From: an uncultured beta proteobacterium
GTDB lineage: Bacteria; Pseudomonadota; Gammaproteobacteria; Burkholderiales; Rhodocyclaceae
Assembly: GCA_903953145.1 (NCBI GenBank)
Contig: CAJBIL010000378.1
Span: forward strand, 1 to 9,832
DNA: 9,832 nucleotides
Reading direction: 5' to 3'
The notes below the pieces were generated by a model, which saw nothing but the letters and a program-made list of their open reading frames with translations, was not told where the DNA came from and searched no databases. This document shows positions 1 through 6,713 of this stretch, in pieces (positions within the stretch are counted from its first letter, which is position 1; the number at the start of each line of letters is the position of its first letter). The position numbers and the translations under genes are program-made.

Positions 1-536
1 AGCAGACCGGAAGCTAGGGCACCAAGCACAAAATATTTCATCGCCGCCTCGGTTGCAGTCACCGAGTCGCGGTTCAGCGCCACCATCGCGTAAAGTGATA
101 AGGAGAGCAACTCGATACCGATATAGATGGTCAGGAAATGATTAGCCGAAATCATCACCATCATGCCCAACGTGGCAAACAGCGAAAGAGTGTAAAACTC
201 ACCTTTAGCTAGGTGCGTGCGGTCAATGACGTAACCCCGGGAGTAAATAAGAACAACAAAGACGGTGAAGTAGAGCAGCAACTTCAACAAACTACCCATC
301 AAATCAGCCACATACATATTACTGAAAGTGTAGGCAATCTCACCGGTACTAGTTGCGAATGTGACTGCAGCAGCACCAATCAGTGTCAGCTGAGTCAGGA
401 CAAAGGTTAGCGTACGTCTTTTGTCTTTAACAAAGAGATCAACCATCATGATGACGCAGGTCATCGTAAGCAGGAATATCTCCGCACTGGCCGGAAACAG
501 GCTGGGCGGAACGAATTGCATTTCGGCAAGAGTCAT
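1..536 (-). CDS. nuoN: NADH-quinone oxidoreductase subunit N, 5' part (cut by window edge)
   Basis: This is the start of the NuoN membrane subunit of complex I, an antiporter-like protein thought to carry one of the proton channels in the membrane arm. The window holds about 178 codons of a family that usually has about 480; the rest lies beyond the left edge. Translation from ATG at 536 begins MTLAEMQFVP and runs through hydrophobic segments. The conserved block near residues 138-178 includes IYIGIELLSLSLYAMVALNR and MKYFVLGALASGL. Glu142 and Lys167 have the same spacing (25 residues) as the essential E133 and K158 of the E. coli protein. The gene starts 12 bases after the nuoM stop, with only a weak GGTAG-like ribosome site; Met6 is an alternative start. 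It is the usual last gene of nuo operons. The first part is less GC-rich (about 45% over 181-480) than the rest of the window. Confidence 0.96.
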   Translation of the reverse strand, partial: MTLAEMQFVPPSLFPASAEIFLLTMTCVIMMVDLFVKDKRRTLTFVLTQLTLIGAAAVTFATSTGEIAYTFSNMYVADLMGSLLKLLLYFTVFVVLIYSRGYVIDRTHLAKGEFYTLSLFATLGMMVMISANHFLTIYIGIELLSLSLYAMVALNRDSVTATEAAMKYFVLGALASGL

Positions 537-548
537 AGCGGCTACCAA

Positions 549-2033
549 TTAATGGATCTTGCTGACGGAAACGTGACGCAACAGCTCATTGACCGAGCTG
601 TGCATGACTTCGGTGAAAGGCAACGGGTAAAGACCCATTACTAGAACACCGATTGCCAGCAATGTCAGAATCAGGAATTCACGACCGTTGATGTCGCTCA
701 CTTCGGCAACGTGGTGATTGGTTACCTTGCCGAAAATGACGCGCTTGTACATCCACAGCGTGTAGGCGGCACCGACGATCATCGTCGAAGCAGCAGCAAA
801 AGCGACCCAGAAGTTGTATTTGACTGCGCCCAGAATGATCATAAATTCACCTACGAAACCCGATGTTGCCGGCAAACCGGCGTTAGCCATCGAGAAGAGC
901 ATGAAGAATGCGGCAAATTTTGGCATGGTGTTTACCACCCCGCCGTAATCAGCGATCTGGCGAGAATGCACACGGTCATACATGACACCGATACAGAAGA
1001 ACATCGCGCCAGCGACGAAGCCGTGCGAAACCATCTGCACCAGTGCGCCTTCCATCCCAATCGCACTGAACATGAAAAAGCCCAGCGTTACAAAGCCCAT
1101 GTGGGCAATCGACGAATAAGCCACCAGTTTTTTCATGTCTTCCTGAACTAGGGCGACAAAGCCGATGTAGACGATGGCAATCAGCGATAGAGCAACAACC
1201 AGCCACGACAACTCATGTGAGGCATCCGGCGCAATCGGCAGAGAGAAACGTAGAAATCCGTAAGCACCAAGCTTCAGCGCAATGGCTGCCAGCACGACCG
1301 AACCACCGGTCGGTGCCTGAACGTGAGCATCAGGCAACCACGTATGCACCGGCCACATTGGCACCTTGACGGCGAAGGCGATGAGGAATGCAATAAACAG
1401 CCATATCTGGGCACTCATGCTGAGGGGTAGTTGCTGCCAGTCGAGGATCGAGAAGCTGCCACCAGATTGCACGAACAGATAGAGTTGCGCGATCAAGAAA
1501 AGCAGAGAACCGGCCAGCGTATAGAGGAAGAACTTGAATGCTGCATAAACGCGATTGTCGCCCCCCCAGATACCGATGATCAGGTAGAGCGGGATCAGCG
1601 AAGCTTCGAAGAAGACATAGAACAACATGCCGTCGAGCGAGCAGAAAATACCGTTAAGCAAACCCGACATAATCAGAAAGGCTGCGTTGTACTGAGCAAC
1701 CTTGCTGGTAATGACCTGCCAACCGGCAATTACGACGATGATCGTGATGAAGCTATTGAGTATGACGAAGAGCATCGAAATGCCATCGACACCGAGGTGA
1801 TAGTTGATGTTGAAGCGAGGAATCCACGGCATCAGTTCAACGAACTGCATGGCCGGCGTCTTGAGGTCAAAACCCGTGTAGAGCGGAATCGTCACAAGCA
1901 GGCCGACGATCGCGCCGGCTAGCGCCAGCATTCGCGCGAGCGGCGCATTGCGGTCGGATCCGGTTGCCAGCACAATAAATCCGGCAAAAATCGGAACCCA
2001 GATGGCGAGGGAGAGGAGCGGAGTACCTGACAT
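549..2033 (-). CDS. nuoM: NADH-quinone oxidoreductase subunit M
   Basis: NuoM is one of the three antiporter-like subunits of the complex I membrane arm and is thought to move one proton per cycle across the inner membrane. The 494-residue product is a normal length for the family and is almost entirely hydrophobic helices, about 14 expected. The proton-path residues are in place: Glu143 in YVFFEASLIPLY, Lys223 in AFAVKVPMWPVHTWLPDAH, Lys254 in IALKLGAYGFLRF and Glu396 in SGFVGEFMI, matching E144, K234, K265 and E407 of the E. coli protein. The start ATG is preceded by AGGA with a 5-base spacer. It lies 23 bases after nuoL and 12 bases before nuoN, so it is co-transcribed and probably co-translated with them. 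A run of seven G on the coding strand (1561-1567) encodes part of Trp-Gly-Gly at residues 156-158; the frame is intact. Confidence 0.98.
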   Translation of the reverse strand: MSGTPLLSLAIWVPIFAGFIVLATGSDRNAPLARMLALAGAIVGLLVTIPLYTGFDLKTPAMQFVELMPWIPRFNINYHLGVDGISMLFVILNSFITIIVVIAGWQVITSKVAQYNAAFLIMSGLLNGIFCSLDGMLFYVFFEASLIPLYLIIGIWGGDNRVYAAFKFFLYTLAGSLLFLIAQLYLFVQSGGSFSILDWQQLPLSMSAQIWLFIAFLIAFAVKVPMWPVHTWLPDAHVQAPTGGSVVLAAIALKLGAYGFLRFSLPIAPDASHELSWLVVALSLIAIVYIGFVALVQEDMKKLVAYSSIAHMGFVTLGFFMFSAIGMEGALVQMVSHGFVAGAMFFCIGVMYDRVHSRQIADYGGVVNTMPKFAAFFMLFSMANAGLPATSGFVGEFMIILGAVKYNFWVAFAAASTMIVGAAYTLWMYKRVIFGKVTNHHVAEVSDINGREFLILTLLAIGVLVMGLYPLPFTEVMHSSVNELLRHVSVSKIH

Positions 2034-2056
2034 ATCGTTCCTAGTCTTTTTCTAGC

Positions 2057-4147
2057 TCAGGCGCGCCCGACCCAGAGGGTCAGCAGCACGAAGACGCCGA
2101 TAATCATGGTAAAGGCGTAGTGATAGATGTGGCCGGACTGGAAGAGGCGAACCATGGTCGCTATCCAACCGACAAGGCGTGCGGAACCGTTCACGATGAT
2201 GCCGTCAATCACGGCAACATCGCCCCCCTTCCAGAGCCCCTTGCCTAGCAGTCGGGCGCCGCCGGCAAACACCACATCATTGAATTTGTCGAAGTAGTAT
2301 TTGTTTTCGAGCAGCGTATAGATTGGCTCGCAGCGGGCCTTGATCGCCGCCGGAATATCCGGACGCTTGATGTAAAAGAACCACGACAGTGCGACACCTG
2401 AAAAAGCCAGCCAGAAGACTAGGGTGGTCACGGCATGCAGAGCCATTGCCGTTGCGCCATGGAAGTGATGCGCCAGTTCTTCCATTACCGGATGCGCTTC
2501 GGCATTGATGAAGATCGCACTCTTGAAATAGTCGCCGAAAAGCATCGGCTCAATACCGATGAAACCGATAATCACAGATGGAATGGCCAACATGACGAGC
2601 GGCAAGGTAACGACCCATGGCGTTTCATGCGGCTTCTGACCAGGTGCGAGACCATGGTGTTCTTCGTGCGCATCGTCGGCATGGTGATCGTCACCATGCG
2701 CTGCGTGATCGTCCTTGGCAGCATGGCCGTCTTGCTTGGCATGGGTATCATGGCCATGCGCGTCGTGCGCCTTACCGAAACGCTCTTCACCGTGAAATAC
2801 TAGGAAGTACATACGGAAGGAGTAGAAGGCTGTGACGAAAACACCTGCCAGAACGGCAAAGTACGCGAAACCCGAACCGGGGATGTGCGACATCTGCACA
2901 GCTTCGATGATCGAATCCTTCGAGTAGAAACCGGCAAAGAAAGGTGTGCCGATAAGCGCCAGCGAACCGATCAGTGAGGTGATCCAGGTGATCGGCATGT
3001 ATTTGCGCAGACCACCCATGTTGCGGATGTCCTGATCATGATGCATGCCAATGATCACTGAGCCGGCACCGAGGAACAGCAACGCCTTAAAGAAGGCATG
3101 CGTCATCAGGTGGAAAATCGCCACCGAGTAGGCCGAGGCACCGAGTGCAACTGTCATATAACCAAGCTGCGAAAGTGTCGAGTAGGCAACCACGCGCTTG
3201 ATATCGTTCTGGATGATGCCGAGGAAGCCCATAAACAAAGCAGTGATCGCACCGATCGTGATGACGAAGGACAGCGCTGTATCTGACAGCTCAAAGAGCG
3301 GCGACATCCGCGCCACCATGAAGATACCGGCGGTCACCATGGTTGCCGCGTGGATCAGTGCCGAAATCGGCGTCGGGCCTTCCATCGAATCGGGCAGCCA
3401 GACGTGCAGTGGAACTTGTGCCGACTTGCCCATTGCACCGACGAACAACAAGATGCAAGTCGCCGACATCAGCGATACAGTCGCCCATTCACGATCGGCG
3501 AATAGCGAGATTGTAGTGTCGGCCAGCGAAGGCGCCTTGGCGAAGACTGCCGCGTAGTCCAGCGTACCGGTGTAGGCCAAAACCAGACCGATACCAAGGA
3601 TGAAGCCAAAGTCACCAACACGGTTGACCAGAAAGGCCTTCATGTTGGCAAAAATCGCCGTCGGACGCGTGTACCAGAAGCCAATCAGCAGATAGGAAAC
3701 CAGACCCACCGCTTCCCAGCCGAAGAAGAGTTGCATGAAGTTGTTGCTCATCACTAGCATCAGCATCGAGAAGGTGAACAGCGAGATATAGCTGAAGAAG
3801 CGGTTGTAGCCGGGATCGTCTTGCATGTAACCGATGGTGTAGATATGCACCATCAGCGAGACGAAGGTAACGACGAGCATCATCGTCACGGTCAACTGGT
3901 CGATCAGAAAGCCGACTTCAAACTTGTAGTCCCCCGTGGTTAGCCACTGATAGACCGGGCCGTTGAAAGTGTTGCCGGCCATCACATCGCGGAATATGAA
4001 ATACGAGCCGATGAAAGCGATGGTCACACCGAGAATCGTTGCAGTATGCGCTACCCAACGAGGGATCACGCGACAGAACAAACCGGCGATCATGGCGCCG
4101 AACAAGGGCGCCAGCGGAACCAGCAGATAGAGTTTTTGCATTTCCAT
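2057..4147 (-). CDS. nuoL: NADH-quinone oxidoreductase subunit L
   Basis: NuoL is the distal antiporter-like subunit of complex I. It ends in a long lateral helix that runs along the membrane arm and a last transmembrane helix (about residues 675-694 here). From ATG at 4147 the product has 696 residues, against about 613 in E. coli. Part of the extra length is a charged histidine-rich stretch at about residues 452-498, with 13 His in 47 residues, after the FRMYFLVFHG segment. Key channel residues are present: Glu145 in FFGWEAVG and Lys241 in MGKSAQVPLHVWLPDSMEG, matching E144 and K229 of E. coli. The start is chosen because GAAGGG (4154-4159) lies 6 bases before this ATG. A TTG at 4153 would have no spacer from that site, and a further ATG at 4141 is possible. 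The nuoK stop is only 2 bases upstream, so translation is likely coupled. Confidence 0.97.
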   Translation of the reverse strand: MEMQKLYLLVPLAPLFGAMIAGLFCRVIPRWVAHTATILGVTIAFIGSYFIFRDVMAGNTFNGPVYQWLTTGDYKFEVGFLIDQLTVTMMLVVTFVSLMVHIYTIGYMQDDPGYNRFFSYISLFTFSMLMLVMSNNFMQLFFGWEAVGLVSYLLIGFWYTRPTAIFANMKAFLVNRVGDFGFILGIGLVLAYTGTLDYAAVFAKAPSLADTTISLFADREWATVSLMSATCILLFVGAMGKSAQVPLHVWLPDSMEGPTPISALIHAATMVTAGIFMVARMSPLFELSDTALSFVITIGAITALFMGFLGIIQNDIKRVVAYSTLSQLGYMTVALGASAYSVAIFHLMTHAFFKALLFLGAGSVIIGMHHDQDIRNMGGLRKYMPITWITSLIGSLALIGTPFFAGFYSKDSIIEAVQMSHIPGSGFAYFAVLAGVFVTAFYSFRMYFLVFHGEERFGKAHDAHGHDTHAKQDGHAAKDDHAAHGDDHHADDAHEEHHGLAPGQKPHETPWVVTLPLVMLAIPSVIIGFIGIEPMLFGDYFKSAIFINAEAHPVMEELAHHFHGATAMALHAVTTLVFWLAFSGVALSWFFYIKRPDIPAAIKARCEPIYTLLENKYYFDKFNDVVFAGGARLLGKGLWKGGDVAVIDGIIVNGSARLVGWIATMVRLFQSGHIYHYAFTMIIGVFVLLTLWVGRA
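2654..2794 (-). other. Histidine-rich insertion in NuoL
   Basis: This part of nuoL encodes a hydrophilic segment rich in His, Asp, Ala, Gly and Lys, with 13 histidines in 47 residues and short repeated patterns such as DDHAAHGDDHHADDAHEEHH. It sits between the hydrophobic segment ending LVFHG and the next membrane segment, which begins near PWVVTLPLVML. E. coli NuoL has only a short loop here. His-rich loops at this place are, as I recall, common in NuoL of related proteobacteria, though their length and sequence vary. The composition could bind divalent metals or act as a flexible, buffering surface loop; neither is shown by the sequence. I cannot decide securely which side of the membrane it faces. 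Confidence 0.8.
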
Positions 4148-4149
4148 GA

Positions 4150-4455
4150 TCAACCCTTCAGGCTGTCCAGATCATCCACATGGATGGTCTTCAGATTGCG
4201 GAACAGCACGATGAGAATCGCCAGTCCAATCGCCGACTCAGCAGCAGCCACTGTCAGGATGAAGAATACGAATATCTGCCCGGCAAGATCCTGCATGTAG
4301 TGCGAAAAAGCGATGAAGTTCATGTTCACCGCGAGCAGCATCAGTTCGATGGCCATCAGCAGAACAATAAGGTTCTTCCGGTTTAGGAAAATACCGACAA
4401 CACCGATCGCAAAGAGGATCGCGGCAAGTATCAAAAAATGGGACAGTGTAAGCAA
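4150..4455 (-). CDS. nuoK: NADH-quinone oxidoreductase subunit K, TTG start
   Basis: NuoK is a small subunit with three transmembrane helices in the complex I membrane arm, related to MrpC/MnhC antiporter subunits, and links the quinone-site end to the antiporter-like subunits. From the TTG at 4455 the product is 101 residues, a normal family length, beginning MLTLSHFLILAAILFAIGVV. Its two essential membrane glutamates are present: Glu37 in LLMAIELMLLAVN and Glu73 in VAAAESAIGLAI (E36 and E72 in E. coli). The TTG start is supported by GGGAGG four bases upstream, by family length, and by the lack of an ATG in frame before Met34. An upstream in-frame GTG at 4503 would add 16 polar residues unlike the family and would lie at the edge of a stem-loop. 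A 91-base spacer precedes the gene, and its stop is 2 bases before nuoL. Confidence 0.95.
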   Translation of the reverse strand: MLTLSHFLILAAILFAIGVVGIFLNRKNLIVLLMAIELMLLAVNMNFIAFSHYMQDLAGQIFVFFILTVAAAESAIGLAILIVLFRNLKTIHVDDLDSLKG

Positions 4456-4459
4456 GGTG

Positions 4460-4465
4460 CCTCCC
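4460..4465 (-). promoter_or_regulatory. Strong Shine-Dalgarno site for nuoK
   Basis: The coding strand reads GGGAGG here, containing the GGAGG core of a near-consensus ribosome binding site, with a 4-base spacer (CACC) before the TTG at 4455. It is the strongest site of its kind in the window and sits before the only non-ATG start chosen here. It fixes the nuoK start and may compensate for the weak initiation codon. Confidence 0.75.
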
Positions 4466-4480
4466 TGGTTCCTTCTGCAT

Positions 4481-4503
4481 GTAACCGCGCAGGGCGCGGC
4501 CAC
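4481..4503 (-). other. Stem-loop in the nuoJ-nuoK spacer
   Basis: On the mRNA strand, GTGGCCGCGC pairs with GCGCGGTTAC across a three-base CCT loop. This gives a 10-bp stem: eight Watson-Crick pairs (six of them a continuous GC core) and two G-U wobbles. No U-run follows, so it does not look like a Rho-independent terminator. It lies 15 bases upstream of the nuoK ribosome binding site. It could be an RNA processing or stability element, or could adjust the amount of downstream membrane-subunit mRNA; that is inference. Confidence 0.6.
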
Positions 4504-4546
4504 TTCGAATTCTTACGTTACGTATGTATCTGTTGCGTGAGTGTGT

Positions 4547-5149
4547 TCAGTCGCGCTTCTCTGCGGGCATCTGCAGAACGCGAAGGCGATCCTTGGCCTT
4601 GACGAAAACCTGCTGCGACGGACTGACTGCCTTGTTCTCCTTCTTACCACGGTACGTCAGCGCAATCGCAGCAACGATACCGACCAAGAGGACGACAGAA
4701 GCGAGTTCAAATGGATAAACGTAGTCGGTAAACATCAGCCGGCCAATCGCCTTCACGTTGCTATCACTCGCGGCAGTCTGAGAAACACTCTTCTCAAACA
4801 GATCGAAATAATTACCGCCCAGGACGAGCGACATCTCGGCGACCATCAGCAGCGCGATAATCGAACCCAGCGGCAGATAACTCCAGAAACCTTCACGCAG
4901 CCGGTCGATATTGATGTCGAGCATCATCACGACGAACAGGAAGAGCACCATCACCGCGCCGACATAAACGAGTACCAGCGAAATGGCAAGGAACTCTGCC
5001 TGCAGCAGCATCCAGACACCGCTTGCGGTGAAGAAGGCAAGTACGAGAAAAAGCGCCGCGTGCACCGGATTGCGCGAGGTCACCACGCGCAGGCTGGCGA
5101 ACACCAGAATCGCGGAGAGAAAATAAAAAACGAAGGTCTTGAATTCCAT
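4547..5149 (-). CDS. nuoJ: NADH-quinone oxidoreductase subunit J
   Basis: NuoJ is a membrane subunit of complex I with about five transmembrane helices, placed between NuoH and NuoK; its third helix takes part in coupling quinone reduction to proton movement. The product has 200 residues. Residues 62-77 contain the conserved YVGAVMVLFLFVVMML segment of that helix, which carries the pi-bulge in known structures. Other hydrophobic segments lie near residues 5-20, 30-48, 92-110 and 147-165. The C-terminal tail from about residue 167 is polar and lysine-rich, hence probably cytoplasmic. The ATG at 5149 has AAAGG (5158-5162) 8 bases upstream, overlapping the nuoI stop; the gap to nuoI is 12 bases. 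The gene ends 91 bases before nuoK, an unusually long gap for this operon. Confidence 0.97.
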   Translation of the reverse strand: MEFKTFVFYFLSAILVFASLRVVTSRNPVHAALFLVLAFFTASGVWMLLQAEFLAISLVLVYVGAVMVLFLFVVMMLDINIDRLREGFWSYLPLGSIIALLMVAEMSLVLGGNYFDLFEKSVSQTAASDSNVKAIGRLMFTDYVYPFELASVVLLVGIVAAIALTYRGKKENKAVSPSQQVFVKAKDRLRVLQMPAEKRD

Positions 5150-5161
5150 CGTGTCGGCCTT

Positions 5162-5650
5162 TTAGCGGTATTTCGCGTCGAGTTCGCGGTCTTCGGCGAT
5201 TTCCGCTTCGTAGCGGTCACCGTTGGCCAGCAACATCGGCTTTGTGTAGTAAAGGTCGCCACGCTTTTCACCGTGGTACTCGTAAACACGCGTCTCGACG
5301 ATCGCATCGACCGGGCAGGCTTCTTCGCAAAAGCCGCAGAAAATACACTTGGTCAGATCAATGTCGTAACGGGTTGTGCGTCGCGAACCATCATCCCGCT
5401 GATCCGACTCGATGGTAATCGCCAGCGCCGGACAAACGGCTTCACAGAGTTTGCAGGCAATGCAGCGCTCTTCACCGTTCGGGTAGCGTCGCAGGGCATG
5501 GAGGCCACGAAAGCGGAAGCTTTGCGGTGTTTTTTCTTCGGGGTATTGCACGGTGATCTTGCGCGCGAACATGTAGCGTCCGGTCACCGACATGCCCTTG
5601 AACAGCTCTTTAAGAAAGAGACTGTTGAATATTTCTTTCATTGAACCCAT
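5162..5650 (-). CDS. nuoI: NADH-quinone oxidoreductase subunit I (two 4Fe-4S clusters)
   Basis: NuoI is the ferredoxin-like subunit that carries clusters N6a and N6b and passes electrons from NuoG towards cluster N2 and quinone. The 162-residue product has two CxxCxxCxxxCP motifs: CIACKLCEAVCP (Cys63, 66, 69, 73) and CIFCGFCEEACP (Cys102, 105, 108, 112). In the ferredoxin fold the last cysteine of each motif ligates the other cluster. The N-terminal part (about residues 5-30) is an amphipathic helix region that contacts the membrane arm. The length matches alpha/betaproteobacterial and mitochondrial-type homologues. The start at 5650 is preferred over the ATG at 5641 because GAGAGG lies 6 bases upstream of it. 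The gene begins 10 bases after nuoH and ends 12 bases before nuoJ. An unrelated 2x4Fe-4S ferredoxin is unlikely given the operon and sequence. Confidence 0.98.
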   Translation of the reverse strand: MGSMKEIFNSLFLKELFKGMSVTGRYMFARKITVQYPEEKTPQSFRFRGLHALRRYPNGEERCIACKLCEAVCPALAITIESDQRDDGSRRTTRYDIDLTKCIFCGFCEEACPVDAIVETRVYEYHGEKRGDLYYTKPMLLANGDRYEAEIAEDRELDAKYR

Positions 5651-5656
5651 GGCGAG

Positions 5657-5662
5657 CCTCTC
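5657..5662 (-). promoter_or_regulatory. Ribosome binding site for nuoI, overlapping the nuoH stop
   Basis: The coding strand reads GAGAGG, 6 bases before the ATG at 5650, and shares two bases with the nuoH TGA (5661-5663). It decides the nuoI start between two in-frame ATG codons (5650 and 5641), since the second has no such site in front of it. Confidence 0.65.
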
Positions 5663-6713
5663 ACTTCCAGATGTTCAACGGCGACATCATCCAGCAGCCG
5701 ACAACGACCAGCCAGATCAGACACAGCGGAATAAATACCTTCCAACCGAGACGCATGATCTGGTCGTAACGGTAGCGCGGGAACGTTGCGCGAATCCACA
5801 GGAAGAAGAACAAAACAGCAGAAATTTTTGCAAATAACCAGAACAGGCTGTCCGGCAGGAATCCAACCGGTGACAACCAGCCACCTAGGAACAGCAGTGC
5901 AGTCAGCGCCGAGACGAGAATCATGTTGGCGTATTCGGCGAGGAAGAAGACGGCAAACGCCATCCCCGAGTACTCGACGTGGAAGCCGACGATCTCCGAC
6001 TCACCTTCGGCCATATCAAATGGTGCGCGGTTGGTTTCGGCAACGATGGAAATCAGATAGACGGCGAACATTGGCAACAACGGCAACCAGTTCCATGACA
6101 GAAAACCGAGGCCTTTATCGGCAAACATGCCCTGCCCCTGGCTTTTAACGATGTCGCCGAGATTAAGACTGTTCGACACCATCAGCACGACCACCAGCGC
6201 CAGACCCATTGCCACTTCGTAAGAAATCATCTGTGCGGCGGAGCGCATGCCGCCGAGAAAGGCATACTTGGAGTTCGACGCCCAACCCGACAGGATGATG
6301 CCATACACACCAATTGACGTGATCGCCATGATGTAGAGGAGACTGGCATTGACGTTAGCCAACACTAGAGTGTCATTGAAAGGAATCACCGCCCACGCGG
6401 CGAGCGCCGGGGCAAAAGCAAACATCGGCGCAATCAGGAAAACACCTTTGTCGGAACCGGTCGGGATCACGACTTCCTTCATCAGCAGCTTGACGCCGTC
6501 GGCAATCGGCTGGATCAGACCCCACGGACCCACGCGGTTCGGGCCGATACGCACTTGCATCCAGCCGATGACTTTACGCTCCCAGAAGGTCAGGTAAGCG
6601 ACACCCAGCAGCAGAGGTGCAATGATCAGAACGATTTTGAGCAGCGTCCACACCAGCGGAAAGACCGAGCCAAAAATACCTTGCAGTAGTTGTTGCAGCG
6701 AATCGATCATCAT
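5661..6713 (-). CDS. nuoH: NADH-quinone oxidoreductase subunit H
   Basis: NuoH is the membrane subunit that forms much of the quinone-binding chamber and the first part of the proton path, joining the peripheral and membrane arms. The 350-residue product is of normal length with about eight hydrophobic helices. Family hallmarks include ERKVIGWMQVRIGPNRVGPW (residues 45-64) followed by GLIQPIADGVKLLMKE, and the charged loop AETNRAPFDMAEGESEIVGF (225-244) followed by HVEYSGMAFAVFFLAEYANM. These acidic and arginine residues line the quinone cavity in known structures. The start ATG overlaps the nuoG stop by four bases (ATGA), a typical sign of coupled translation; GGAG lies 5 bases upstream inside nuoG. 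A second ATG directly follows (6710), so Met2 could also be the true start. Confidence 0.98.
   Translation of the reverse strand: MMIDSLQQLLQGIFGSVFPLVWTLLKIVLIIAPLLLGVAYLTFWERKVIGWMQVRIGPNRVGPWGLIQPIADGVKLLMKEVVIPTGSDKGVFLIAPMFAFAPALAAWAVIPFNDTLVLANVNASLLYIMAITSIGVYGIILSGWASNSKYAFLGGMRSAAQMISYEVAMGLALVVVLMVSNSLNLGDIVKSQGQGMFADKGLGFLSWNWLPLLPMFAVYLISIVAETNRAPFDMAEGESEIVGFHVEYSGMAFAVFFLAEYANMILVSALTALLFLGGWLSPVGFLPDSLFWLFAKISAVLFFFLWIRATFPRYRYDQIMRLGWKVFIPLCLIWLVVVGCWMMSPLNIWK

Larger units (their letters stand above)
4456..4546 (-). other. nuoJ-nuoK intergenic spacer
   Basis: These 91 bases are the only sizeable non-coding gap in the window; the other junctions range from a 4-base overlap to 23 bases. 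Read on the transcribed strand from the nuoJ stop, the spacer holds an A/T-richer stretch with a tandem 5-base repeat (plus strand TTACG twice, 4513-4522), then a stem-loop (4481-4503), then the nuoK ribosome site. No open frame in it looks like a gene, and I see no convincing promoter. Confidence 0.8.

Noticed and set aside
4238..4480. Minus-strand frame starting at the ATG at 4480 and overlapping nuoK out of frame
   Set aside because: It has no ribosome site at a suitable distance, and its translation is a Cys/Arg-rich mixture typical of a shifted frame of a hydrophobic gene.
4456..4503. Upstream GTG start for nuoK at 4503, adding 16 residues
   Set aside because: The added residues are polar and cysteine/arginine-containing, unlike the family N terminus. 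The GTG lies at the base of the stem-loop, and the strong ribosome site sits just before the TTG at 4455 instead.
4481..4503. Intrinsic terminator between nuoJ and nuoK
   Set aside because: The stem is good but no U-run follows, and terminating here would cut off nuoK-nuoN, which the complex needs.
4504..4546. Internal promoter in the nuoJ-nuoK spacer
   Set aside because: The stretch is A/T-richer, but I cannot find a convincing -35/-10 pair with proper spacing on the transcribed strand.
4541..5644. Long open frame of 367 codons on the plus strand, opposite nuoJ and nuoI
   Set aside because: It lies antisense to two clear complex I genes, its product is a low-quality His/Arg/Gln-rich sequence with no recognisable domain, and such frames commonly arise from the codon bias of the true strand.
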